Shown here piece by piece: positions 34,689 through 47,566 of a DNA stretch of 64,000 nt. Position 1 is the first letter of the stretch. Each line of letters opens with the position of its first letter. Source of the DNA: Physcomitrium patens (Eukaryota > Streptophyta > Bryopsida > Funariales > Funariaceae); the NCBI RefSeq assembly GCF_000002425.4, contig NC_037257.1:17178206-17242205 (forward strand). The letters are read 5' to 3'. The notes beneath the pieces are model-generated. The model ran no database searches and had not been told where the DNA came from. It worked only from the letters and a program-made list of their open reading frames with translations. Made by a program: the position numbers and the translations under genes.

Positions 34689-35156
34689 ATGGCTGCATCG
34701 AAGAAGCTCATCAAGTTCTTTCACAGGGTCCTCCACATCTCGCCTCAGAGCTACAAACCGCCTCTCTCCCGACACTTAAGCGCAGCCTCAAACTCTTTCG
34801 AGTCTTCTTCACTCAATATCAACTCGGGGCGCTCATGGGGAAGCGTGTCTGATGCACACTGTTACGATAGTGACGAAGAACACTCCAGTCCTCCAGCTGA
34901 TGTTCCGGTTGGTTGCCTGGCGGTCTACGTTGGGAAGGAGCGGAGGAGGTTTGTCATCCCCACTTCATGTCTCTCGAACAACGCCTTTCGGGCACTGCTA
35001 GCGAAGTCTGAAGAGGAATTTGGATTCTGTTGCGATGGAGGTTTGCGTATAGCTTGTACTCCTGATGTCTTTGAGCATTTGCTTTGGTGGTTGGAAGGTG
35101 TTACCCACGAATTTGTGGAAGAAGCCGAGATCCCGGGACAGGATCGCTCCAGATAG
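34689..35156 (+). CDS. SAUR: SAUR family protein (small auxin-up RNA)
   Basis: Single-exon gene, 155 aa. SAURs promote cell expansion, at least in flowering plants by inhibiting PP2C.D phosphatases and so activating plasma-membrane H+-ATPases. The family core is clear at about residues 70-138: VPVGCLAVYVGKERRRFVIP, then LSNNAFRALLAKSEEEFGF and an FEHLLWWLEG end. The N-terminal 65 residues are basic then Ser-rich, with an acidic DSDEEH patch. Length and lack of introns fit the family. The start is the first ATG of the frame and gives a typical basic N-terminus. A TGTCTC word about 295 bp upstream is compatible with auxin control but is short enough to be chance. A second, divergent SAUR lies in opposite orientation at 42589-43044. 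Confidence 0.95.
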   Translation: MAASKKLIKFFHRVLHISPQSYKPPLSRHLSAASNSFESSSLNINSGRSWGSVSDAHCYDSDEEHSSPPADVPVGCLAVYVGKERRRFVIPTSCLSNNAFRALLAKSEEEFGFCCDGGLRIACTPDVFEHLLWWLEGVTHEFVEEAEIPGQDRSR

Positions 35157-36900
35157 ATGTAGTTTGATCCCAGTAGATTTGGTTCGGAAGCTTTTCACTT
35201 GCAGCATGCTACGACGCATTGCGCGCTGGTTTGCGTCTTTTGAGTAGACGAAGCATCTTTGACCCCTTTGCATGTCATGGGGTCTCAAGGATGTTTGCTC
35301 TCAGAGACTCGATCTGGTAAATGGAAGGAAGCTCTCTCATGGCGCTTGGATGAGCCGACATCAGACACAGTAGGAATTCAGGATTTGTGTCACGAAAATT
35401 GTAAAGGCTTATATCGGTTACGGGATGCGCTGATCGAGCAGCAAACGATGCTGTCGCAATGCGTTGGAAACTGCAGTTATCGACAATGCAGCGCTTGGCA
35501 TCTGAAAGATATTTTAAGTGCGCTCTTTGATCGTGGCACCTGGCTGCACGTGCTTAATCATTCAGATGAGTTCATAAATTTTGTTTCTGAGCGTGTTCCA
35601 CGACGAGGGGTCAGCTAACCGGCAGGTTGATTCCAGTTTCAACACAATTTTGGTTTCTGAACACGGGTTATTGACACTAATGGGCTTCTTCACTGCGCGG
35701 TTATACTGGAAGGAGTCTTCCTCTTTTTTATCTTTTTCTTCTTTTTTTACTTTCTTTATTTCTTAGAATACTTTTTTTCTGAAAAGTCGTGACCGCATAG
35801 TGGTTTAACTCCATGTAGTACTAGTTATAAGAGTGTTAAAAATGTGGTGGACATGGCGGGTTTATAATTCTGCTTCATCATATTGAGAGAAAATCGTGTA
35901 GGGATAATGACGAACATATGTATAGGTGCAATGAGGATCTAGTCCTATCTGTGCAGAGGAAAGCCTGTACATTAGTAGAAGTTACAATTTTTAGAGGTGC
36001 ATGATGAATATGCTTAATGAAGCGATACGCTTTGAGCATGTGTTGACAGACTTCAGTCTGTCATGAATGAGAATGTAATTTGGAGACTGCCATGCATTTC
36101 TATTATTCACTTTGTTAATACTTAGTGTTTTCACTGTGGGATCTAACATGCTTGCGGTGGTTTCAATTTCTTGTCAGTTTGCTTGTATTCGCAACATCCA
36201 TAATACCTGTGTGGCGTTTGTAGTAAACATGCGGTCACACCCAGTTATCTGTTATCTATGTGAAATGTCTAATGCAATGTTGTTTTTGGGGGAGTGAGCT
36301 TCGTTTCTGTAAACATCGTGCAGAAGTATTTTTCCTGGTTTGTAAGTTCCATGATATACGATCACTACCAATGTTGGAATTGTCATGAATATTACAGAAA
36401 GGAATCATGCTTTGTATCGTCTGTAGCCCTCTTGAAATCTTGGCATGTTAATCATCTTCATTGACAGTGGCATGTGCCAGGCACGAGGAGTCTGTCATAG
36501 CAGGGATGATTCCATTAATGGCTCTGACTCCCATGTCATGGGCTGATTCTGACCGGAGGAGTATCCAACTTTGTCTAAAGTACAACCCTGTGCTTGCTCT
36601 GCGAAAAGCTTCTCAGTAAATACCGTAGAAGATATTCTTGCTGCAAATCGAGCAGAAGATGTGAGTGACCTGACCAGATAAACTTTTTAGCTCATTATTA
36701 TTACTATTATTATTACTATCACTCCTATTACCACTATTTTCTTTTCTCCACTATTTGCTATCCTCTGAAATGCTGCTACAGTCTTGAGACTGTTGTGACT
36801 AATTGAGTGTATTCAACATCTGGAAAACTTATGCTAAGTTTTTTTAATTGAGTGTATTCAACATCTAAAAACATTTATTGCATCAGCAACGTGATAAACA
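35157..36900. other. 3' flank of the SAUR gene, no further gene recognised
   Basis: Composition stays balanced to about 35700 and then drops slowly. An open frame on the plus strand (ATG 35277 to 35618, 113 codons) follows the SAUR stop by 120 bp but has no recognisable motif and could be untranslated sequence. Further short frames (36112-36297) are unremarkable. Confidence 0.4.
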
Positions 36901-36940
36901 TGATAGGAAATTCAGCTTACAAGTTGGATTTTATTTAATT

Positions 36941-36976
<36 letters not shown>

Positions 36977-38620
36977 CGAATGAATGAATGAGGTCTACTG
37001 CTTGTAGATTAATAAAATGGAACATGGGTTGCCACTGGCTTTTAACACCCTACTATTTTTCTAGATATTTGAGCTATTTAGTTGAAAGTTGGGGGATCAT
37101 GTATTATCCCCTAACAGCAAAGTTCGTATGTTTGTATCCTAGAAATTTGTAAGATGTGCAAGTTTTTCCAATCAGTATTCTATTTTTGACCAATTAGATT
37201 TTATACGGCTAGAAGTAAAGGTGATTAATATGTGTGTACAAAGACATGGGTGTACAGCTTCATGAACTTGTCATGAGCTATTTGGTGTCTTAGGTCTACT
37301 AAACATGAAATTAAGAAATATAAATTTGGAAGCTTCAAGATTTGCTAGAAGTGTAATAGATGTAGTAGTGAAATTGCAACTGGTGTGGTAAGTGATGTAA
37401 GTTGTAGTGGATATGTCAAGAATATAGAAGTATTTATAATTTGTACATAAGATAATTTTATATTGCTTGATGGTTCTATTATTTTGATAGTCATTAAATA
37501 TTTTATGTATCAAAAGCTCTTATTTAAATCTTAGTTTAAGCATCCTTAGCTTGCTCTTTTTTTTAAAAAAACGAATAGATTAGTTATTGTTAATAGAAAT
37601 ATTTTCTTTAACTCTTCTACAAATTATTTTGTTGTAAAGATAAAATTAGAATAGAAGTATAACTTTTTATATTATAAAAAATAAAAGACTGATAAGACTT
37701 TATTGTATGTTTTTATGATGAATTTTAATTGAAATAGGGATTTCTTTGAATGTTTTTTAGTAAATTTTTTCCTCAAAGGCCAATATGTAATCCATAGTAA
37801 ATTTTAAAATTTTAAAATTTATTGATTTAAATAATTGTTTTCTATAAGATCCAATTAAAGACATAATTATAGAATTTTATCATACATTTTATTAAAAAAA
37901 TTAGTACAACAATAGGCCTCAAAATTTTCCATGTAAAGTTTTTATTTTTATTTTTTTCATACAATAAAATAATGTTACTATAATTGATATGTTACAAAAA
38001 AAATTATATTCAATATCATGTTTAATTATAATAAATTGGTCTTTTCTAAGAATATTCTTTAGCTTTGATATTATTTCTTGGATTATTTTTGAAAGAATAT
38101 CTTCTAATTAAAAAAGAAAAACCAATGGAGTAATTAGAAACCTATTTATTCCTTATTTGATTGTTTCAATAAATATAATTTAGAATAGAATATTTTTTAT
38201 ATTATTTTTATATGGTATACTTTTATAAAATTTGAAATAAAAATCAAAACAGACATGTTTAATGTTTTAATGCTTGTAGTATACTTATCCTTAATTGTTT
38301 TCAATTTGATTATTTTTGTTTGGATTGTTATTTTTTTTTTAATGCATTAAACAAATTTTTATGTATTTTTTACAAACATTTTGTTGCTGCATTCTCTTTT
38401 AAAATTTAAAAGCTTTCAATCTCTAATTTATTAGTTGGAAGAATTGAAATTTAAGTTCTATAAGCTTATTTTAATAGGTTTTATACCAATAAATTTTCTG
38501 GTTAGACTTGAGTCTTTGATAATTTTGCTATACATTCAAATCCTTTTGTTTTTTTTAATGCTATATTTTTTCAAAAATTCTTATGTAACATAAAATATAA
38601 TTGTAGCTTAGTTTTAAAAT

Positions 38621-38690
<70 letters not shown>

Positions 38691-40265
38691 TTTTATTTCA
38701 TACTTTTACATATTTTTACATATTTTACATATTTCTTAAATTTTAATGTAGAGACATAATCTAATTATCCAAATAACATAATTATCCAAATAAATGGCTA
38801 GATATGTTATATCATTTTTTTATCTTATTTTATATTATATTATATTATATTATTTTTTACTAGGACTTTTTTACATGTGTAGAACTAATTCAATTTAGTA
38901 AGTTTTTTATATCTTCTCTCATTATTTCCTACAAGGAAAAAAGTATATGCCTATAAAATAAATAGCCCAATATATATATTAGTTCTTAATTATGCTCCAT
39001 AAATTATCTTTTTTTATTTAATTATTTCTATTATATAATTTTAAATCTATATTTATTTTTTGATATTTTAGTCTACTTTTATGATCTAATTAAAGTCTTT
39101 AAATAAATAATTGGTCAATTGTATTCATAAATATTATTATATTAGTAATTACATAGTAACTTATATCATAGCTGTACCTAATTTCTCTTCTAAAAAATAT
39201 TGTAAAATAATCTATAATAGATCTTTATTATAAAAAGAATTAAAATTAAAAAAAGGATATTTAATACAAAAAAATAAATAAAATATGTAAACTACAAGTC
39301 TTAGCTTTATTTGAATATTTATATAATATAAATTCTAAAAAATAAATATTAAATTGATGTTTGATCATAATACTTGTTCCAATTCTTTTTCCTTTGTTCT
39401 ACATAATTTATGTAATAATACATCACATCTTTGAAGATCAAAAATATAATTTAAATAAATAATTTCTAAAAATTACTAAAATTACTAAATTTATAATTTA
39501 ATTTTAAAAAAATTATTTTAAGCTTCAAAATATAGATAGTACTAATCATATGATACTTGTACCGATTTGTGTAATTGGAGAAGATGGCCATTACACTTTG
39601 CATTATTTTGCTATTGTAAGTTATTTTATCCTAGAGCTGCAATTTTAGCTTTCTAATTACTCAATTTTTTCTACCAACTTATATATGTTTTGTGGAGCAA
39701 TAGTAAAGGACTATTACTTCTTTTTTTTATTATTTTGTTATATAGTGTTACATATGTTGTTAAAATTTAATAGAAAAAATTCTCAATCTTTTGTTACTAC
39801 AATAACTGGTTTTATGATACTTTTAAAATTTTGGCCAATTAGTTGATAAAAAATATCTACTGAATTATTTCTATATTATATGAAAATTATTGAAATTTTA
39901 AATTTTAAATTTTAAATTTCATAAAAATATAGAAACAAAAATTTCACCTATAAGTGATTTAAATTTTCTTTCAAATTAGCAAAGCAAGCATTTTCTATCT
40001 AAGTGTTGTTTTTCAATTCCTTCAACTATACACTTGTTTTTATTTCTTTCTTTTATTATAATTTTGGCTATATTATATGTAATATTATTATCTTAGTTAT
40101 TTTATTGCTTCCAAGAAGCAATAAATACTACAATTTCTTTTTTACTTGTGTTGATGGTAGATTTGCTGCAGTCATGACATTAATCTGATGATCTATTAGC
40201 TAAGTGCTATTGCCAATGATTTCTATATATTTAATTAGAAGATTTTTGATATATATACATACACT

Positions 40266-40304
<39 letters not shown>

Positions 40305-41300
40305 ATATATATAAGAGGGAGAAAAAAATCCTAACATTTTCAATTTCTATCTTTTTATTTTTATTTTGATATGAAAATTTAAATTTTTTTATTATTGAAA
40401 TAAACTCATGTTACTTCTTTAATTTTTTTTTAATTTTAAAATTAGATTTTCTGTCATGAAAAATCTCTCTAATACTTTATAGATGGTTAATTTTATAGAA
40501 ATCTTAATAGAAGTAATTTAGTTATTTTTAAATTTAAGATTTAAGATTGTACTCACATCAAAGTTAGGAATTTATTTTGGATACCCAACTATAATATTTT
40601 TCATATATATATGATAATATTTTTGAAAAAATGAGAATTCTTTTATGTAATTTTTTCTAATATTTTTTTATATTTTGTAATTGATTAAAAAATTATTTTT
40701 GAGTTTTTTTAGTGGCAATTTGTCTTCTACATATTAAAGAAGGGCTACAAAAATTATACACTTTATATATATATATATAAGAGCCAATTATCATCACTTT
40801 AATGCTAAAATTATTTTAAAATTTTCATATGTTTGTAATTGTTTGTTTAAACCTCAAATGTGCAATAAAAGGGATTATCCACCCTAAGCAACTTAATCAA
40901 ATCTTACTAAAATGAATCCATGTAAAAAATATTTCTTACAATCACCCTAAAACTATTTCTTTTCTACACTCACTTTAAACAATTTGTGCTATTCTAGATG
41001 CAAAGTTTTTGTAGTTGATCACTACTACTTTTGCTTGCAAGTGACACTCTTTAATTCTACACGATCTACACATTTGCTACTGTGTATCTTTTGCAAAGAT
41101 GCTCAGCTTGCTCCACTTCCTCCAGTTTGATCACACTGCTTTGTTTCAGTTGAACACACAACCAAGCTTTGACACTTCAATTACTGCAATTAATCTTGTC
41201 TATTTAGGCTAATCGTACTCTCCGTAACCATAAGCGAGATGGCCTGACATTGCTAATTAACAAGTCTAAGCTTGACCAGTTCACACCACCGACCAATTGC
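36901..41300. other. AT-rich desert between the two SAUR genes
   Basis: No gene is recognised. Microsatellites: (TA)n at about 36942-36972, (CT)n(TA)n at 38622-38689, short TATAT-type repeats at about 38830-38860, and (TA)n at about 40267-40301. Open frames here are short and low-complexity. Confidence 0.6.
38622..38689. repeat. Compound (CT)n(TA)n microsatellite
   Basis: About 49 bp of uninterrupted CT repeat followed by 19 bp of TA repeat, the longest simple repeat in the window. Confidence 0.95.
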
Positions 41301-42588
41301 ACAGTGCAAAATCACAAAACCCACATGTCAGGGATGGTAATAGTACTACTACAGGTTTCTTCATTTGGTTTTGGATAATACTTCTGAGCTTGTGCGCAGA
41401 GAGTGTTCCTTCATCGCCTGTTGAGAATCATATCTGATCTGTGGTCAGCCTCTGGTCTGGAGTGGGGAATGTGGTATACAGATTAGCCATGGTTTGAAGC
41501 CAGGCTCCAGTTGAGGAGTTACTAGTGTTTAAGAAGGCAGTAGAGCCGATTATTCTGGCCCCACAACTCTTCCTGAATCTTATGAATGTGCATCCTTAAT
41601 CTTCATCTGAAATGGAGGCAATGGAGTTAACTCACCACTGCACGTAGTGCACCTGCAAGTGCCTTCAGGGCGGGGTTTCGCAATCGGTAGTACCATGTCG
41701 AGGTAAGAAGTTATCGTAGCTTGCCAATGAAGAATAGTTCAAAGTGAGTAGATCCAAGACGCTGCACTGGAGCAGAGAATGCATCACTGGAGCTATCCCC
41801 AACCTTGATTAGAGGGTGAATGATAAGGAAACATCAATCAAATTAAAAAATACATTCAAACCAGGCACACTGGTCAATACAGACATTGCAGAATTACCAC
41901 TATTCTCAACAAAAAAGTACGACTTCGACCGACTGCTACAGTAGGAGGCACCGGCCCCGACTTCACCGCGATGAACAGAATACTGCCGCTGGTGTAGAGA
42001 GATGGAGACCAACAGCGTTCGTCAACTCTTTGACGGATAGTCTATCTTTTGTGAGTATCAGCTTTCACGCATCTAATGGACTTGTTCAAGAACCTGTCCA
42101 AGATAAGAAAAGTACCTCTGCAAAACTCCTTGACAACGCTTCAAGACACGTTTCGGAAGGCTCTTACAAGCTGTACTCGTCTTGAACTAGTTCCACGCAA
42201 GGACGGAAGGTGGTCGTAGATACTACAGGTATCAATCGTAGGTGAAGTCATGAGAATTGGTCGCCCATGGTAATGCAATCCTTGTGATCTTGAAATCCAA
42301 GAATGGAACGATTATGAAGGGCGGTTTCATTAGTGACAGAAGTAAATCTCCCCCACTGTTTATCGATTCCGTGCTGCCCAAAACCCCTGACCAGTTACCA
42401 ATAGTTGGAAATGCATGCTTCCTGAACGATGTAGAGGCAAAGAGAGGCTGCTAATTATTTATGAAGGAAAGGTACAACGGTTTTTTCCCTAAGCTTGGTA
42501 CTAGCCTCGAAAGCTGCATTGTGCCTATCGAAACAATAAGCATACGGACATTCTATTAGTAGGCATAGAAGCCCACAAGCTCGTCAAT
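41301..42588. other. 3' flank of the minus-strand SAUR gene
   Basis: Composition rises from AT-rich to balanced. The open frames on either strand (for example 41886-42185 plus) show no family motif, and I see no second gene. Confidence 0.4.
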
Positions 42589-43044
42589 CTACATGGTGGA
42601 GAGTGAAGGATCGTCAGTCTCGATGAGATGCAGCAGATGCTCAAAGAAGACCGTCTCGCAAGCAATCTCCAACCCTCCCTTGTGCTCGTACCCGAACTCC
42701 TCCGCCGACTTGTTGAGCAGTGCCTTGAAGACAGGGTGACTCAAGTACTTCGCTTTGATGACGAACCGGCGCCGCTCTACGCCCACGTACACGACGAGAT
42801 ACCCTTCAGGCACGTCATCTGGAGCGGAACCGTCGCTGTCGTCGTCGGAGTCGCTTAAATCACTGACTGCTAATCGGCCGGACCTGCCGAATGCACAGCC
42901 GTTGCTGACACTTCCGTTCCTAACAGAGCCTCCAGATTTCGATGGGGATTTCGCATCGTTGTGGTAGATGCTTCGATATTGTAAGTTTGAGCTTGATATA
43001 CTCTTCTGGAGTTTCTGAAAAGCCTTCTGCATCTTGTTCGGCAT
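42589..43044 (-). CDS. SAUR: SAUR family protein (small auxin-up RNA)
   Basis: Single-exon gene on the minus strand, 151 aa, ATG at 43044. The SAUR core lies at about residues 76-142: VPEGYLVVYVGVERRRFVIK, LSHPVFKALLNKSAEEFGY and a FFEHLLHLIE end. The N-terminal part is basic (MPNKMQKAFQKLQKS) followed by a Ser/Asn-rich linker and an acidic DLSDSDDDSDGS block just before the core. The core differs at many positions from that of the SAUR at 34689, and the N-terminal parts are unrelated, so this is not a recent tandem duplicate. Function as for other SAURs. The region upstream (higher coordinates) is a long GC-balanced block like the one before the other SAUR. Confidence 0.95.
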   Translation of the reverse strand: MPNKMQKAFQKLQKSISSSNLQYRSIYHNDAKSPSKSGGSVRNGSVSNGCAFGRSGRLAVSDLSDSDDDSDGSAPDDVPEGYLVVYVGVERRRFVIKAKYLSHPVFKALLNKSAEEFGYEHKGGLEIACETVFFEHLLHLIETDDPSLSTM

Positions 43045-45000
43045 GGTGATGACAGCAGAGGTGAGCGACTTAGGAATAGCAACTCAGGATCCGCTTCAGG
43101 TGCTTGGAAGAACCAAGATTGAAGCGTCAGCTGCTATGTGTTGAGAAGCAGAATACGAGTAAGGGGAGGGGATGGCAAAGGCTATTGCTCGCATAGCTCA
43201 AGCGGGAGCCAGTGTTCGTGAAATCCAATGTTGCGGATAAATATGTGCTGTTGATGCTGATGTTGATTCATGGAGGACTGCTGTTGAATGGATCTTACAA
43301 TGCGTCCAGTTATGTCACCATCAAGGAACCTGCAGAAGAATAACGACAAGTTAAGAAGGTTCGCAAAGTGCAAATTCATGCGCAGGGTCCATACTACTGG
43401 ACATCTCAGTTCCACAACCTCCTGCGCAACTTCACACATTAAAACATGCCCAAATATCAGAGAAGACCCAGGGACTGCGACGTGAGTGAAACGTGATGTA
43501 AGAAAACAAAACGTCTGCGACAGCACGTGGTCAGTTACAGATTTCGAAGGGAATAGAAGATACTACGATGGATTGTGAGGAAGCATGATTGTCCCGAAAA
43601 ATAGTAAAAGTTTACATTTCATCACAGCATAAAAAACGATGAGCTTCTATGAGATAATAACATTCACACCCTTGATCATCTCACGAACCCAGACCACAAC
43701 ACTAGGTGCTTGCTTCAAGCAGTCTGACTCTCAGTGCGACGTCAAAGATTCTTCATCCTGGGAAGGAATCTTCACTTTTAGTCTACAATTTGAATCACTA
43801 ATCTTTTTGTCGAAACTTTTCATAAATGGTGTGCAGAAACCAAGTATCGACAATATTCCTTATTGGCGTTGATACTTCGTTTCAGAATTAGTGAAGAGGG
43901 CAGTGACGGCAGCAAGTTTTCGCGAGACTTCTACCAATGTGCAATCCGACTTTACCCGAACCAGTCCTGAAATGCTTTCAACCACGCATCATTCTCCATG
44001 TGTGTTGAAACTGGACCCTCATGCAAATAACTGGACTCGTGTGCATCAAGATTCGAGCATCCCACATACAACAGCCTAACGATATTACTTCAAAAACACC
44101 ACACCTGAAGAGTTTGTAGTTGTCGGTCACCAAGAACACACGGAATATGCAACCCACACCCGAGCTCCGATATTCCACCGCCACACAAACAACCCTCCAA
44201 CGCTTCCAAAGTTTGAAACGCCAAGATCCGCAGGGCCGCCTCCAGTACCAGCCAAGGGGTAAATCCACACTTAACGAATGCTGAAAACTATGCTTCACAA
44301 GAAATTTCTATTTCACAGATCCTGCGGCTATGTATGAGACTCACTCCCTTCTATTGAGATCTGTTTCCAAGATCACGAAAAGCCTCGAAATCCTGGAAAC
44401 GAGACGACAAATCCACCCCTCTCCCCACGCCTCACAGAAGAAAAAAAAAAAAAAAAAAAAAAAACCGTAACGCTACGCATATGCTCGAAAGAGGACACCG
44501 AAAGCAATGGGCTTAGTCTCGGGGACTCGTCGGAGATACGAGGGCGACGCCGCAATCCTCACACGCACCCTCACGAAAGGACTTCTTCCCGAGGCAAACG
44601 TGATCCTCCTCCCCCACCTTCCACCTTCGCTTCGCTATCCTACCCTCCTCACCTCTCAAAAACCCACCCTCGGAACCTACAGGGACCCAGCAACCGAGCG
44701 CACCACAAGCTAATGTTTTGGCAGCGAGAGCAGATAGCAGAGGGGAAATCAGGAGGTGGGGCGAGCGCAAAGGTGAGAGCTGGGAGAGGAGGATGCTGAG
44801 CAATTCAGCCGACGATTGAAGCTCCGCGCTGTAGGAGCTGGCCCAGATGAAGCGGGTTTGGGCGGGCGAAGTCTGGTTTTGCGACCTTGCCCCGCCCGTC
44901 TCTATCGACACCCCTAGTCGGAAGGTACCAAGTCGTTTGTCGACCCTCCTCATTGCTAGGTACCCAGTTGCCATGTCACCTCGGTACCTAGTTTAATATT
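43045..45000 (-). promoter_or_regulatory. Leader and promoter region of the minus-strand SAUR
   Basis: GC-balanced DNA upstream of the SAUR, ending abruptly at about 45000 where AT-rich DNA begins. It contains an A-run at about 44441-44463. A TGTCGG word (plus strand, 44121-44126) matches the high-affinity auxin-response core but lies over 1 kb upstream. Open frames here (43182-43526 and 44513-44974, both minus) have no recognisable domain and may be leader sequence. Confidence 0.35.
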
Positions 45001-46358
45001 TGGAAGGAGAAGAAGGTCGGAAAGTTGTTGCATCTACCTCTCGTTATGTTTCAGAGTCATTTTCTCCTAAATATCTTCAATATTTAGTATGATCATTGCC
45101 CAACACACTACAATTAATTAAAATAAATCCTACCAACTGCACCCACAATTCAAAAATTCGACTTTGCAAGAACTACTAACTATTTCAAATGAGGAGATCC
45201 GTTGCTAATTTTTATAATTTTGTATCACGGGGCAATGACAAACGGAATTTGTAGAGAAATTTAAAGGAATGGGGATAGGTTCAAATATAAATAAATAAAT
45301 AAATAATTAAAAACGAAGTTGTTTTGTGCAAGAATACAATATGGGTACAGAGCTATGAAATGATAATTTTTATTGATGAATGAATAAATGAAAAAAAATA
45401 GCAACATTGTCATCAGGACAATGATTGATCTGACAATTGCACTGCTCATTTGACATTGCAAAATTTCTACAGCCAAAATGTCACTTGCATGCAGAGTCCA
45501 CCCTTTTCTTTTTGGCTGTTTATATGTTTAATAGAAAAGCAACATTAGGGTTTCCATGAAGGAAAGTCTAACGATTTTTTATTTTTATTTTTATTTTTTT
45601 CAATTTGAGTGGGCAACACATGAAAACAGTATTATAATTTGTGGGGTCATGTGGGGAATAGGATTAGCTTTGCCACCTTGCTTGGCCTCAACAAGGGAAT
45701 TGCACTGAAACCATTGCAAGTCAACTCTTTCTCAATAAGCCCATGGAAATAGAAATAAAACTTAATAAAAATAATTCAATCAGGGTGGCATAACTGATAA
45801 GGCCATGTCATGAGGATTGGGTCCATGGCCCCATTATAAAGAACATGAGAACAGGGGCCAAAACCCATGTCAATATATTCATCCATTTGCCTATTCACAT
45901 ACATGCTTTTCGTGGTATTTGTTATTGGGGGATTCACCCGGGCCCATCTTAAAAGGAGGGGGTCTTCAAACATGGACTTCATGAATTGGACCAAGCTAAA
46001 GTCCAGTGTTAGGAATATTCTCTCATACAAATTCAAACAACTATCACAATTCTGTTTTATTTAAATATCATAAAAATACACATGTTTTTTATTTTTATTT
46101 TTATTTTGCATTTAATGCATGTGCTGGATTTAGAGGATAAAGTGTGTTGGAAGTCACTTACTAGTAGAGTCAATGTGCGTAATAGTGGTTTGTAATTTAC
46201 AAACTATATTTTGAAGGGGTTAGGCTAATTAATGTAAAAGTGACTCTCCAATGCACCTTACTATTGTAGTTTGTCTCTTTAAAATAGGCACCTTGTGAAT
46301 TTCTAATTATTAATCAAATGTGTACGGTTTGCTGTTCCATATATTTAAAAGTTAGAAT
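45001..46358. other. AT-rich intergenic DNA
   Basis: No gene is recognised and the short open frames carry no motifs. A (TTTTA)n-like stretch occurs at about 45580-45600. Confidence 0.55.
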
Positions 46359-46491
46359 GCAATTTGAAACAGTGCACCATTGAAACATATTGCATTAGTA
46401 TATATTTTCAATGGTGCCCTATTTCATTTCAAATTGCAATTCCATTGAAACAGTGCACAAATTGAAACATATTGTATCAGTATATATTTTA
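46359..46491. repeat. Inverted plus direct repeat cluster
   Basis: The left arm (46359-46385, GCAATTTGAAACAGTGCACC...) is an imperfect inverted repeat of 46406-46437 (TTTCAATGGTGCCC...CAAATTGC). The segment starting ATTGAAACAGTGCAC recurs as a direct copy at about 46444-46491, including the GTATATATTTT tail. This could be the relic of a small inverted-repeat element. Confidence 0.7.
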
Positions 46492-46572
46492 TCTAGTGGA
46501 CTTAGAGACATAATTGACTCCTAAATCTGGATGTTTAAACATTCAAAAAGAAAGTAAAAAATGCAGATATAA

Positions 46573-46575
<3 letters not shown>

Positions 46576-46664
<89 letters not shown>
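46576..46664. repeat. Compound (AT)n(AG)n(AT)n(GT)n microsatellite
   Basis: Consecutive AT, AG, AT and short GT repeats, about 90 bp in total, just left of foldback copy 2. Confidence 0.95.
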
Positions 46665-46665
<1 letters not shown>

Positions 46666-46696
46666 ATAAATAATAAATATAATAAAGAAAAACTAT

Positions 46697-47282
46697 ATAT
46701 ATATATATCCTTTAAATATTATGAAATATCAAAAATATCCTTGTATTCTTGATAATAGCAAATATACCCTTGTTGGTGATAAGATATCACCAACATTCCT
46801 TGTATAGTTGTCATCTATGGCCTAGATTGTGAATTGTGCAAATTTTTCCATATCTCTTTTCAACTTGGAATACAAATGCAAAGAAGGCTTGCTATTGGAG
46901 CATTTCATCAATCTTGTAAGCTCACCTTGCCACATAGATAGTAGAAGAAGTTTGTCCATATAAAAACTACAAAAGCATGTTGAGAGAGTTGATTTTGTTA
47001 AGTGAAGGAGATTGGAGTGAAGGCATGGTTTGCAAATTGATAGAAGAAAAGATTGCAAGATTTTTCTAATTTATTGAAAAGCCAAAAATGAGTGCAATAA
47101 AATCTATGCAATCCATGGTCTAGGCCCCAAAGGACAACGAAACAAAGAATGTTAGTTATTTCTTATCACCAACAAGGGTACATTTTCTATCATTACAAAT
47201 ATGAGGGATATATTTTCTATTATCAAGAATACATGAATATTTTTGATATTTTAGCATATTTTAGGGATGAATATATGATATA
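46697..47282. mobile_element. Long-TIR (foldback) element, copy 2
   Basis: Shares its arms with the element at 32144-32911: TGTATTCTTGATAATAGCAA and GGTGATAAGATATCACCAAC on the left, TTATCACCAACAAGGG and TCTATTATCAAGAATACATG on the right. The interior keeps GGCATGGTTTGCAAATTGAT and AAAAGCCAAAAA. Its right end (TAGCATATTTTAGGGATG) matches the complement of the left end of copy 1 and so helps define the true terminus. It is about 180 bp shorter than copy 1 and carries no transposase. Confidence 0.75.
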
Positions 47283-47524
47283 TATATTTTTTTAAATCTA
47301 ATTATTTCTTTGGAGATTATTTATTAAAATGTCAATAATTAATCCTATTTATATTTTAATAAGTTTTAAATGTTATTCCAAAATTTATAATTTTTTATAT
47401 TAAAATTATAGTTAATTTAAAATAAAAATATATGAATAATAAATAAAAAATTAGATTATATAATAAATAATAATAGTAGATTGATCTATATTATTAAGTT
47501 TTTCATCATTAAAATTTTAGATTA

Positions 47525-47566
<42 letters not shown>

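Noticed and set aside
44513-44974. 153-codon minus-strand frame with a CEDCG motif
   Set aside because: No family resemblance, GC-rich composition favours chance frames, and it lies in the probable leader of the SAUR gene.
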